Part shown: positions 20,335 through 31,737 of the stretch, piece by piece
Layout: each line of letters starts with the position of its first letter
Numbering within the stretch: position 1 is the stretch's first letter
Assembly: GCF_000276665.1 (NCBI RefSeq)
Contig: NW_004955477.1
Location: 5,718,179 to 5,782,178, forward strand
Source of the DNA: Chinchilla lanigera
Lineage: Eukaryota > Chordata > Mammalia > Rodentia > Chinchillidae
DNA: 64,000 nt
Direction of reading: 5' to 3'
Translations under genes and position numbers: made by a program
The notes under the pieces: model-generated
What the model was told of the DNA's origin: nothing
The model's input: only the letters and a program-made list of their open reading frames with translations
The model's database searches: none

Positions 20335-22655
20335 TTTCCCTAAAGATAAGAAGAGATTGCAATTGTGCCTGAGTTCAGTCCTGAGCTTCCTGGCTGACAA
20401 GGCAAAAATGAAACACAATGGCTTGTATTGTTCTAGTCTGATTAAAAGAATGTTCCCAGCTTTTCAGGAAACACAAACACTTTCCTGGTGCTGTGTTCCA
20501 GACAACTTTATTTTGTAAGCTGAGAAGGTTTGCAGCGATGATCCCTGGCCAAAGATGAAGAAATGCCCTTTTGCATCTCCACAGCATCCCTGAGTCAGTC
20601 CTTTAATTAAAAAATACTAATCAGAGATTTAATACTATAATACTTGATTAAGAAGGCTAGCATTGGAGTTAGGATAGAATTCTACTTCTCCATTTTTTTC
20701 CATCATGTGGACATCTTACAATAATAACATAAGTGGACAGGACAAATCTGATAACCAGAAGTAATTCCCTGTCCAGTTTGCCTGTGGAAGGTGGTTGGTG
20801 AGTGCAGGTGGCAGAGAGACACTCTAACATCTTCACAAGGTGGCCTGTGGTGATAAAGGACACCGGTGTACTATGCATTCTTGTCCTCAGCATCTGTAAA
20901 GGACAGATTAGCCTGGGAATCTTTTGACTCTGGTAAGCAAAGAACAAGAGAGAGCTGTTGGTTCAGGTCCTGGGTGCTTGGTAGAGAGTACTGTTGGTTC
21001 ATGAGCATGATGGTTTTGTTCCAAGGGCCTGTGGTGAGGGTGATCCAGAGCCAAGGTGCTTTTAAAGAAGCCAGCAGTAGGAAGATGAGGATATCTCCTC
21101 TCTTCCTGCTCAGGAATTCCAGAATTATTATTCATTTGCAACTCAATCCCAATGTCAAAATATTGAAGTTTTGAGTTCTTAGTTGTTTCACAGAGGGATT
21201 TCACACACACACATGTGTGTGTGCAAAATGTGTAATCAGGGTGTTTCCCCCTATACATGCAGAACTCCAGCTGGGAGAGGCAAAGATGCTAGGGACCCTG
21301 TATTCCAAAGGCCTTTAGGAACTGAGTGGCTGGTTAGCGCCCAAGATTACCCTGACTCTCAGAAGCTAGTCAGTGCAGTGGCAGGGCAGTGAGGAGGCTT
21401 ATCACTTTAGTCACAGTTGTGCAGGTGACAGGTCTATATTTGCAGAATTAATTGGAAGCAGATCTCTAAGCCTGCATCTCCTCCTGCCGCTCCTTACTGA
21501 CCCAGAACTGCATGCTCAATCTGTTCTTTCTTGTCCCCAGGGGTTGATTTTTCCCTCACCACCATCCACAACTCATCTGATGCACATTTTTGTGTGGCCT
21601 GAAGATTTTATGTAGTCACATGCCTCAAATACAGCAGGCATCTGATAAATATCTGCTAGTCAGCCTATAACATGTTACAGCCATAGGTGGCATGATGCCT
21701 ATGAACTTCTCAACAAAGTTTTATTTATTCTTCCAAACTCTGACATTTGAATGTTTTGATTATACTTTTGTTACTCCTACAATGGGGTAGGTTTGCTAGT
21801 ATATGCTCAAGTTCTCATTATGGCTGAATTCACAAAACAATAACCTTATATTTCACCCATTACTGAAAATTTTAGGTGAATGATATTTCTGTTCATGTCA
21901 TCAGAATTATTTATGAGAGAAGGGTCATTTCATTTAAATTATAAAGGTCTGGAATTAGTAGTCATTTTTAAAGTAAGCTATCCTGTAGGTGAAGTTTATC
22001 TGGGGTCAGTAGTTGGACATGTTTCTATATCATTTGAATTAATTGATGTAGCAAGATCAGCTTGGGTTATTATCCTGTCCATATCTGTGACAGAAGTGTG
22101 GTGTCACTGTCTACAATGGCAGCAAAGGTCTTTGTGTCTTATGTCACACAGTGAAGTCCTGCTTGTAGGTCATACTGAATTGAAGTATTAAGTCAAGCTT
22201 TACACAGATGTAAACTTCATTTCCCCAATGTTCACACCATACTAGTGAGTCACTCACAACAGGGATGGCACCTTTGGACAAGTGGTTCATTAAAACATCC
22301 CACCCCAGTGGTTACAGAAAGGCCCAACCAAGACAAAGTATCAAGAAAATGTTGTAACATGGTTCTTATGTAACAGGCTGGGGTTAGGACGAGATTTGAC
22401 ATATGCCTTGGAGATGTTAACCCTGTTATCAGTTCCAGTTTCCTCTTCTGTAAGGTGAGGAGGGCTCTTCTCGGCTCTCTACTCTGTAGCAAAGGGTCGG
22501 TGGGATGATGCCTGCCTGGTCTTTGATACATAGTGCATGGTACCCTGGCTTTGCTGTTGTTGTGGCTTCAGTGCATCTCAATTCCTTGATGGAAAGAACA
22601 CTCAAGTAAAAAAGGTCAGACATGTTCCCATCCAGTCCCTACACTGAATGCTTAT
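20335..22655. other. Unique sequence with one alternating palindrome
   Basis: No gene or interspersed repeat recognised. 21,202-21,223 is an (AC)(GT) palindrome. Overlapping open frames of 90-116 codons near 20.9-21.25 kb lack any motif. Confidence 0.4.
21202..21223. repeat. (AC)n/(GT)n inverted repeat
   Basis: A CA run meets a TG run at a central CATG, giving a self-complementary alternating purine-pyrimidine tract of about 22 bases. Confidence 0.9.
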
Positions 22656-22659
22656 TTAA

Positions 22660-23175
22660 CTGTCCCCCTTAAGCTTAGAGGATATATTCCAAGATCCCAA
22701 ATGAATGCCTAAAACCTTGAATAGTACCTAATCCTACATATACTATGTTTTTCCTTTTCACACTTAACTTTATTTATAATTAGGCAGAGTAAGAGGTTGC
22801 AATGATAACTAATAGTGAAATAGAACAATTCTAACAATGTATTGTAGCAAAATTGTCTATGTCTGTATAAGCTTTGGGACCGTTATTAATTAAAATAGTG
22901 ATTATTTGAGCACAAGAACAGGGCTACTGTAACAGTCAGTATATTAACCACTTGGTTGCGACCAAGTGACTGATGTGTGGGTATCATATACAGTGTGGAT
23001 ACAGTGCATAAAGGAGTGAGTCAAGTCCCTGGAAAGATAGTAAGAGATTTCATCACATTACTCAGAATGGTGAGGTGTTTAAAACTTAGGAATTGTTTAT
23101 TTCTGAAACTTTCCATTTAATATCTTTGGACCACAGTTAACTAAAGGTAATTGGGACTTGGAAAAACTGTTAATG
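22660..23175 (+). mobile_element. Tigger-type DNA transposon, non-autonomous
   Basis: The ordered landmarks are those of a common mammalian Tigger-derived element: ATTCCAAGATCCCAAATGAATGCC, CTACATATACTATGTTTTTCC, TTTATTTATAATTAGGCAGAG, AAATAGAACAATTCTAACAA, GATTTCATCACATTACTCAG, AACTTAGGAATTGTTTATTTC and TCCATTTAATATCTTTGGACC. No transposase frame. Confidence 0.75.
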
Positions 23176-23179
23176 CTGG

Positions 23180-23815
23180 GGAGGGTCACAGTACTTCTTA
23201 ATCTCATTCTTGGGGAAACTCTCAAGAGCAACAGATTTGCAGGTTAGTTTTAATGGAAGAAGAATGTTAGAGCCGTGACACTCCCAACTCTCCATTGGTC
23301 AAAGATCCAGACAGGACGTGAGGTGGTCACTCAGGCTGGCCAGGGGCTCCTGTTGATGGCCAAGGGCATGGAGTGAGGTGTTCAGTAGCTCCCTCTGCTA
23401 CTATTGGTTAGCTTCTGGCACAGCATTGAACTTCATGCACTTTCTCCAAATTCAGCTTATGGAATGTTTACCTTTTTGGAGATTCATCTTAGTCTTCAAT
23501 GAGTCTGGCAGGGACCTTTGCATTTGCTCTCAAATCTTAGATGAGCTTGGCATTGGATGGGATGATGATATTTCACTGAGCTTAGTGGAAATGCATCAGA
23601 TGAAATAGGGACATATGCTGTTTGACTGTGAGAGTACTATTGGAAAGGGGGTCACATGGCCATTGTCCTTCCCCTAGTCTTCTGGGTCCTGACCCTGACC
23701 ATCACCTGGAGACTACTTTTCCAAACATAGCTTGTCACCCACGAAGTAACTTCTAGCCCTGGAACCAAAGGCAAGGATTTTCCTAATGCTTGAAGCTTAT
23801 CACTGATCATGGAGT
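23180..23815. other. Unique sequence, nothing recognised
   Basis: No gene or recognised repeat. Confidence 0.4.
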
Positions 23816-23965
23816 TTAGAGTCAGATTCAGATGGGGGTAGTTTCTGGTTCGGCTTCTTACTGATCAACTGTTCTCATGCACATTGCTTCAAGGTATCTT
23901 GAGGATTAAATAGGGTCCCACACATAGAGCATCCTACCTGGTGCTGTCCTCATATCATGTGATTT
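23816..23965 (+). mobile_element. MIR fragment, sense
   Basis: TTTAGAGTCAGATTCAGATG, a 'GGCTTCTTACTGATCAACTG' tRNA-unrelated core, TTGAGGATTAAATAGG and CATCCTACCTGGTGCTGTCC follow MIR order. Confidence 0.65.
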
Positions 23966-24089
23966 TAGGTTCCAAAGGGCTGCTACACTGACCTCTGGGT
24001 GTGTGGCCCCATCCACAACTACTCCTAGGTATAAACTAGTGGATGTTCTGTCCATAGCTGGGCCTCACTCTCTCTTTCCAGGTTCATCT

Positions 24090-24215
24090 ACACAATGCTG
24101 TCTCATTCAATCATCACAGCAAATCTATGAGGGATGTTATCAGTGACCTCATGTGTAGAGGTCACTGAAATGTCAGGAGGCAGAGCTCTGGCTCAAGAGC
24201 ATGCACAGCCTCCTT
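24090..24215 (-). mobile_element. MIR fragment, antisense
   Basis: TCTCATTCAATCATCACAGC, AATCTATGAGGGATGTTATC, then GTCACTGAAATGTCAGGAGGC in the inverted MIR order. Confidence 0.6.
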
Positions 24216-25688
24216 CTCCCTCCCTCATTCTATGATTAAAGAGAGACCAATGGCTGTTCAGGAGGCACATAAGGGCCCAGAGACCCCGCAGGTATGTGAG
24301 GACACGTGTAAGCTCCCTTCCACCTGGCCTCTAGCATCTATGCCTTCTGCCAAGGTCTGGAACCATTCCAACTGTATAGCCCAGTAGCTCAAGCAAATGC
24401 ATTTTGAGATGATTCCTTGAATTGTAAAGAAAGAAAATCATTTTCTTTGAGCTGTCTGGGTGCACAGCCCAGCAGTGGAAGAGGAAAACTGACCTTCTAG
24501 GTAGACAAAACAGAATGCAGTTAAACATTACACTTTTGTTGTAGTATATTGTTCCAGAATGGCGCACTGCATATTTTTGCTATAATGCTGTTTTTGTTAC
24601 CAAATGAATGCTCCAGTGTTCTTTTCTGTGGAGGAGGGATTCATTACGAGTTCACAGAACTTTTTCAGTGGTGGGGAAAAATAGGTGCTTGTCTTCAGCA
24701 ATGCACATCAAGCCTAGAGACAGATTTGTTAGTAGCTCAGTGACTTAGGAATTCTCCAAAAGCTTACCTTTTATTCTATTTTAAATAGAGAGTCAACTTT
24801 TCCTCTTTAAGATGATATGGTTGATGCTCATGACATTTTCCCCTCTCTTTTTCTCTCCCTCTCACTTTCTGTCATATTTGCTTCAAATCTGGACTTGCCT
24901 CTGTGCATTTTATAGGAATTGGTATTAATGCACTTATTTATATCGCTTGGGTCAGCCAGTTGGGGAGATCACTAAACCAAAATATTTGAGGGTACTTAGG
25001 CAAAATAACCAGTTGATTGACAGATATTTCATTTACCTGTTTCCTAATTTTCAAAATCTTTCTTAGAAACAGCTAACAAACTGCTCTGGGTAGTCATGTG
25101 TCTGAAAAATATGCATGTTGTTTTCAGTTTGGTTTTCTCCTTTTCTTAAGATTTTAATATATTTTCTGAGTCTCTCAGTCTCATCCCCTGTGTGTGTGTG
25201 AGGGACGCCATACAAGTCACCCCCTGTGGCTCTGAGACTGAAACCTGCTTCAGTGAACAGTGACCCTACTGCAAAGGCCTCACATCCCCCTGGATGTGCA
25301 CCCTCCGTTCCCCTTCACGGGACTCCGAGGCTTGAGGAGTAGCTCTTTCCCTGACTCTGTACCTACTGCCCTTGCCCCTGAGTGCACCCCTCCATTCCTC
25401 CCTGGATCACAGGTATGGTTGCCTTTGTAGTCAGGGGTCCACAGTCCATCCCCAGCTTGCTCGTGTACTTTCTTGCCCTCTGTAACCTCCAAAGTGACCT
25501 TTATGGGGAGCAGAGGAGGCACATGTCCAGCTTGCTGACTTCTGCAGCCTCCTCATGGCTTCACCCAAATCCAAATGGTTTTTCAGCATCCCAGGCCCTG
25601 CCCACTCAAATTCCAGATCCCTATCTGTGTCTTATTGAATATTGGTCATGTACTGAGCTTGGTGTTGGATCCTAATCTCCTTTATTAA
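24216..25688. other. Unique sequence, nothing recognised
   Basis: No gene or recognised repeat. Confidence 0.4.
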
Positions 25689-25689
25689 C

Positions 25690-25790
25690 TCAATTGAGTA
25701 AATATTATTATTCCCTGTTCAAAGATGAACAAATAGACTCAAAAAGATGAAGTGACTTACTCCAAGGTCAAAGTTAGAATTCAGATTACT
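25690..25790 (-). mobile_element. MIR fragment, antisense
   Basis: AAATATTATTATTCCCTGTT, AAGATGAACAAATAGACTC, GAAGTGACTTACTCCAAGGTC match the inverted MIR core. Confidence 0.7.
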
Positions 25791-25920
25791 GTAGCCCCCT
25801 TTATCCTTGCAGGATACTTGCCAAGATCCCTAGTCATTGCTTGAAACTGAAACCTCAGAAAGTACCCAAACTCTATACATACTATGCTTTCTCCTACATG
25901 TACATACCCAGGATACCCAC
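25791..25920 (+). mobile_element. Tigger-type element, 5' part only
   Basis: Shares the start of the 22,660 element: CCCCCTTTATCCTTG terminus, GCCAAGATCCCTAGTCATTGC, TTGAAACTGAAACCTC, ACTCTATACATACTATGCTTT, ACATGTACATACC. Truncated at its right side. Confidence 0.65.
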
Positions 25921-25924
25921 CCCA

Positions 25925-26418
25925 CCATGTGGTGTTGTTATGAAGATGCTGTTGGAGTAATAATCCACTGACAGACCAAAAAGGTGGTAAAAGACAGCAA
26001 TGTCAGGAGGAATGAGACCAGGGAAGCCCGGAAGGCTGGGGCAAGATATCAAGCACATGGCAGGTGCGAATAAATCCGGCAAGGCTGAGAGGTCATGGTG
26101 CAGCACCTGATGGGAAGATATGGTTTCCTGTGAGGAAGGGCATTACTGTGGCCTCTGCTTAGGCCCCCAGGTGGAGAGAAAATCCAGAGGGCCTGAACCA
26201 TACACGCTTGTTGAAGTAACTCCAGGGCACCCCTGAAGAGGTAAGGAGGGTGAGGGAGACAGGTATAACAGCAGTCAGTAAGATCACATTATATGGTGGT
26301 TCTCAGTGGGGAAAAGACATGGTCTGGCCTCATTTCTTTTGTCTCATGGGCAAAGGGTTCCTTTGTGGCTTAAGGACTGAGTACAACCAGTTCCATCCTC
26401 TAAGAGAGCAGGGAGGCC
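25925..26418. other. Unique sequence, nothing recognised
   Basis: No gene or recognised repeat. Confidence 0.4.
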
Positions 26419-26433
26419 AAAAACCTGTGGGTA

Positions 26434-26544
26434 GGGGCTGGGGATTTAGCTCAGCGGCAAAAGTGCCTGCCTGGCAAGCGCAAGGTCGTGAGTTCAGTTT
26501 CCGGTACCGGAGAAAAACCAAACAAACAAACAAACAAACAAACA
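26434..26544 (+). mobile_element. Young ID-type SINE, sense
   Basis: GGGGCTGGGGATTTAGCTCA head with a good A box, GGTACCGGAGAAAAACC end, then a (CAAA)n tail. Exact 16-bp target-site duplication AAAAACCTGTGGGTAG at 26,419-26,434 and 26,545-26,560 (the last G is shared with the element start). Nearly the same as the 36,571 and 55,591 copies. Confidence 0.97.
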
Positions 26545-26574
26545 AAAAACCTGTGGGTAGGCTCAGGAGCCAAC

Positions 26575-26745
26575 TCTATTATACCATGGTGGGACTCTGC
26601 GACAAATTACTCTACCTCTCTGGACCTCAGTTTCTTCCTCTATAAATTGGCTCTAGTATGAGATTCTTCTTGTGAATGTGGAATCAGTGGTCCCTGTAGC
26701 ACATCTGACACAGAGTATCTGTTGTGATGGTGATGTCCCTTTTCT
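26575..26745 (+). mobile_element. MIR SINE, sense
   Basis: ACAAATTACTCTACCTCTCTG, GACCTCAGTTTCTTCCTCTAT and AAATTGGCTCTAGTATGAG follow the MIR core; the 3' end is diverged. Confidence 0.7.
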
Positions 26746-26749
26746 TAAT

Positions 26750-29700
26750 GTGGCTGTTCACATCATATCTCACTTTCAAATACTGGAGCCCTGCAAAGAA
26801 GCTGCTCATGGGGCAAAGACTTCTTAAAAAACACAACAGTGACTCTCGCTATGTGAGAAGGTGTGTGTACCCTCTCCTCTAGGGCTGGGAGAATACCAGA
26901 TTCAAATTGCTGTGCTCCTGAATTCCACACTGATGGTAATGCCATAGACAGATGACAGACGTGGCACTATAGAAACCAACAGACATTTGTACTTGCAAAA
27001 AAAAGATTTCTCTGCTTTGCTAATTTGCATAGTTTTCTTATCCAAAGAGGGTACCCCCTCCGGGAGTAATTAGAGAAGAGCCTGTGTGTATACTTGGAGA
27101 TGGGGAGGGTTGTGCTAAGGCGCAGGCAGGGTGCGCGTGGATCTTTGCTGAGCAGCTGCCCATGAATAATTTCTAAAAGTTGCCAAATATTTAGAAGTCT
27201 TGCTTGCTTGTCTTGGTCTGACAAGATGGATAGTAGAGAAAATGGGTACTATTTTTCCCCAGTATTACCAACTTCATTTTATAGATTTCACCTCCTTCTC
27301 AGTGTGGCTTGAGCCTGTGGGGTAGGCCTAATTAGATTTTACCCAATTCCTTCATTGTGGGGAGGCTTCCCTCCCCCAGGATCAGTAGCTCCTTCCAGAC
27401 TTTCATGCATTAGAAAACTCAGAAATTAACAGCTTTGCTGATGCCTGGAAGGTAAACAAGGAAACTGTGGGACTTGGCAGAGTATGGTATCAGTGAGAAT
27501 CTGAAGCCTAGATGATTCAGAAGCATTATGCACTTCCCCTGATCATCTGAAAACCCTTCTGGAAGCAAAGCAAAGTTGTCTGACAGTCTACAGAGACAGC
27601 CAGAGGGCCATTGCCAGGGCTCCATCCATTCCCACTGCATGGGATCATGTGACTGGGTCTCTGTCATTTTCCTGTTGGTAGTCATTGCCCTGCTCAATTG
27701 GGCCAACCCCTGTAAATTTATGGTCCTGGTCATTGTACTTGAGGGTTACCCTGATTGAGAGGGAGTGACTTGCTATCCCAGAGCTCTGACTCATTGCTCA
27801 GGGCAGCCCAGTGTCTTTCGGGGAAAATAAGAGCCCAAGACAATGCAGCCAGGATCACAGAACTTGACCTAAGGGTCTGGTCATTCACAGTGAGATTTCT
27901 TTGAGACCAGCATCCTCAGTATTTAATGACATGCAGTAGAGTTTTGTATGTGCTTGCTTTTCAAATCTTAACCCATCATAAAAGGTTCACAATTAAGTTA
28001 CATTATACATGTTGAAATGTGTATGTAAACATTTTAAAATAAAGTGCAAATGTGCATCCAAAAATTTTTAAACATTGCTATCCATTCAAAGGAGAAGCTT
28101 GTTGATAAGCAATATCGTTGCTGCCCACTCAGATGCTAACAATGTCTTAGGCCACCAGTGTGTACAAAAGACATTTTATTTTTGTCTGAGTTTGGCAACA
28201 TTGACCATGTTTGTCCATCTGAGAAATAGCTTCAGTTTTTCTCTTAAAAACAGGGGACTGATTCTGAACATTGCAGTTTTATTTTCTTCTTTGCAAGGTC
28301 TGTATGCACAGTAACTTCACTGGGTTGGTCTTTCCTTATCTTGTGAACGATCAGGACAAAGCCCAGCCATCAGGCACTTCCTTTAGGAGTGCTAACCCTT
28401 TAAGCTGAACTTGCTGCCCTCTCCACCTTCCTTAGGGTGGATTTCTGTTCTGATGTTGTCACCAAGGGTGGGCTGGGCTTCCTCCCTGCTCTCTCCTTGG
28501 AAGCAGAATGGTGTGGCTTTGTGCTCTGGGGATCCACCAGCCTAAGCTCCAGTTCTATGGCCAGGCTGGTCCAGGCCTCTGTGAGCCATGTCATTCCCAA
28601 ACTCACTCTTCTCTCTACTGGAAAGACAATGGCCAGTATATCTTTCCATATATTGATAGAGCATAGAACACAGTGGTGCTCTCCCTAGAACTAGAAGGGT
28701 TTTTATGGAATAAAGGATCCACTGTCATTGTTATCTTTAGCAGAATGCCTTTCTAAGGCACTTGCTGCTGTAGGCAGTGTTTCAGACAGTAGGAATTAAA
28801 CAGGAGGTCAGGGCCTGCTGTGAAGGAGTTACAGCTTTACCTCAGGACATAATACAGCCAACAAAAGAAACAAAACAAAAGCAAATAAAAGTGAATTACA
28901 GTGCAGAATGCTTTCCCCAGAGGCCAAGCCAAAGATGGGTTGGGTGAGCCTCCCTGCTGCTCTGCTGCCTGGCTCTGTGACCCTCACCAAGATTCTGTCT
29001 CTGTGTTTACAGTGGTTCTTCTTGCCTCCTAAGACAGTGGTGAGATGTGGGTGAGACACCGCAAGCAGCCCACCAGGAACTTGACAGACACAGTGAATCT
29101 AACATCGTCTCTACTTCCCCTTTTTGGAGGATATTGCCCTTCAAGATAAGCGCAGGAAGTGTCTAGTTTGTGGAAGGTTGTTGTGCAAACTTCTCACTGA
29201 TGCAGCTTCTCAGATCTGCCCACATGAACCACTCTCCCCAACTCCATTTTTTTCTCTGTACTTCTTTCACAGTTTTTAAATCTTCAATTAGTAAAAGCTT
29301 ACTGTAGAGGACATTTGGCTGTTTAGTTTTGGCTGTAATTCTATACTTAGAGAAATTTGATAGTCACAGTTTCCATACAATCATATATGAACCACAAAAC
29401 AGTAAAACACATAGTCTATTTGAAATAGCCATTGTTTAGTGATTCCTGCTTTGTTCAAAAAAATTATTCCAAAGTTACTGGTATGTTTGATTGGAATTTT
29501 GTCAATTGCTTATTCACTTATTTATCTAACCATCAACAAATTTATTCACCAGACTGATTTTTTCCCTATATTCTGAGTCTGGTTTGACTCAAGCCTGTGA
29601 CCTCCACCTATAGCCCTGTCCCAGAAGCTTCTGCAAACCTTTGGGTTTTATCTTACATGAAAATGAATCTGCACTGCATTAGAATTTAGTTTTGAGCATT

Positions 29701-30100
29701 TCTATCCACCCCTCTGGAACAAGGCAATATCTACTTCGGGTTTCTCCCTTTTCTTGACTCCAGACAAACATCACAAGTCACTCCTTTTGGCATCTTTCCT
29801 GGCTTTTGAGGGAATGGCAGGAGTAGACTCCTGAAATAAATTATTCTACACAAAAGTAGTTTGCCTGTCCCCAGTGATCATCAGTTACCACTTCCTGCCT
29901 AACACTCAGTGTTGTCTGCTCTGTTCTTGTGCTTTATGCTACATAGGACTTCACAGCACTCTAGGAAGCTTTTGACTTTATACGTTACTCAGCAGGTTAT
30001 CTCCCTGCTGTCTTGTACAGCTTACCTAGTAGATGCTGTGGCATTATATGGAGTATTTTTAAAATTGTGTTTACAATAGTTCATTGTCAGTATATATAAA
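26750..30100. other. Unique sequence, nothing recognised
   Basis: 3.3 kb with no interspersed repeat or exon that I can support. Open frames on either strand are under 105 codons and without motifs. Confidence 0.4.
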
Positions 30101-30104
30101 TACC

Positions 30105-30440
30105 AATGATTTTTTATTTATTCACTTTTCATCCTGTGATCTAAACTCACATAATAGTCTTAGTAACTTTTGGTGGATTCTTTGGATTATCTATGTAGAC
30201 TATGATATCATTTGAACATAAAACTTTTATTCTTTGTCCATTCTAAGCCCTACATATTTTATTTGTTTTTCTTGCCATATTGCATTGACTAAAATTTCCA
30301 GTACAACATTAAATATGAGTAGTGGGAGCAGATGTCTGTGCTTTGCTCCCAGTATTGGGAGAATAGCATTCAGTGTCCACCATTATGAACAGTGTTAGCT
30401 ATTGATTTATCCAAGTAGATTTAAAAATCCCTTAGTAACA
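30105..30440 (-). mobile_element. Old L1M ORF2 fragment, antisense
   Basis: TTTTGGTGGATTCTTTGG, TAGACTATGATATCATTTG, AAACTTTTATTCTTTGTCC and GTACAACATTAAATATGAG with AGTAGTGGGAGCAG are inverted L1 ORF2 landmarks. Confidence 0.75.
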
Positions 30441-30639
30441 GAACTCTTTCTTCTGATTCTTTGGCTTTGAACTTACCTCATGAGTCAATTATTTTAATTT
30501 ATAACAATATACTGATTTATAACAACTTGTTTTAATTTTGTACTGCAAATCTTTATTGTATTTAGTTTAGAATAGCCTTGCCAGGACTAAGAGAACATGT
30601 AGTCTCTTTTGGCAGAAAACATCATGTACTGCATTACCT

Positions 30640-31252
30640 ATTTTAAAATAGTGACAATCAAAACATGATTCCACCCTTTCGACAGTATAAATGCACAATC
30701 AAAACTGAGCATAGTCTCTGCCCACAGTTAAACAGCAGGCTAATAGCCCTAATATGAGACTGCCATAATGGCCACTCACACAAGAACATGCAAGCTATGT
30801 ACATCGACTGAGAAATGGATAAACAAAATATGGTAATAAAATATTATTTGTCCATGAAGTACTAGTACATTCAACAATGTGGATGGGCCTCAAGAACATT
30901 ATGCTTAAAAAAGAGACTACTATACTTAGTGAAAGAAACCAGTTGTAAAAGGCCACATATATTGTACATGACCTTTTTATATCAAATGTTGCAGAATTAG
31001 GAAATCCACAGAGACAGAAAGTATATTAGTGGTTTCTAGGGGATAATGATAGGATGGGACTCAGGTGCTAATGAACTCACAGATATGGAGTTTGTTTTTG
31101 GATGATGAAAATATGTTATTAAAACATTAGATTATAGTGATGTTTGTGATCTTTGTGAACATATTAAAAACCATTGAATTCCCTACTTTAGAAGGGTGGA
31201 TTTCATGGTGTGTAAATTATATCTTAATAAGACTATTTAAGTAAAAGAACAT
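30640..31252 (+). mobile_element. Old L1M 3' end, sense
   Basis: GAGAAATGGATAAACAAAAT, AATGTGGATGGGCCTC, AAAGGCCACATATATTGTAC, CAGAGACAGAAAGTATATTAG, TGGTTTCTAGGGG and GTGTAAATTATATCTTAATA give the usual order from ORF2 end through the 3' UTR of an old L1M. Confidence 0.85.
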
Positions 31253-31254
31253 GA

Positions 31255-31690
31255 GAGCTAAATCAATGGCCAGGCTAGATAAGGATGATACTGGGTAAGT
31301 TGGGGGTGAGGAACTCTCCCCAGCTAGGCTTCAAAAGGCCACCTTTAAGGAAGATGAACCGAGGGGGCTGTTTCAGGGTGAAGCAAACTGTACATGCTAT
31401 GTTAGGAGCAGCAGACTGTTGAAGGGTCCTGGAGGATGGACACCAAAGCACTTTGGGGCTAGGCCCGTGATCACACTCCACCACCAACTGACAACTAGAG
31501 ATCATAGCAGAGTTTGGGTAGGACACTGTTGAAAGCTGATGATTACAGCAAGAAGAAGTTACTGTCAAGATAAAAAATTTCCCCAGATGATTCTGAACAA
31601 TGAAGCAAAAGTGAGCATATGCAACCAGTGCTGTTCATAAAGAAATAGCTGCAATCAACAACCTAAGTACCTACCAACCAAAAAACTAAC
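31255..31690. other. Unique sequence, nothing recognised
   Basis: Upstream flank of the candidate microexon; no repeat recognised. Confidence 0.4.
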
Positions 31691-31714
31691 GTTTTTTTCT
31701 TCTTTCCTTTTCAG

Positions 31715-31737
31715 ACGATAGTCCTTGTTTTTCCTTG
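31715..31737 (+). other. Candidate 23-nt microexon with strong splice signals
   Basis: The sequence shows a CTAAC branch-point match at 31,685-31,689, a T-rich polypyrimidine tract (31,692-31,711), CAG at 31,712-31,714, then 23 bases and a GTGAGT 5' splice site starting at 31,738. One frame (two bases completing a codon, then seven codons) is open: with a preceding G it would read DDSPCFSL. A second frame is also open (TIVLVFPW), and a third has a stop. The region on both sides is repeat-poor. No other exon of a gene is visible in the window, so gene identity is unknown and it could be a decoy exon. Confidence 0.35.
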
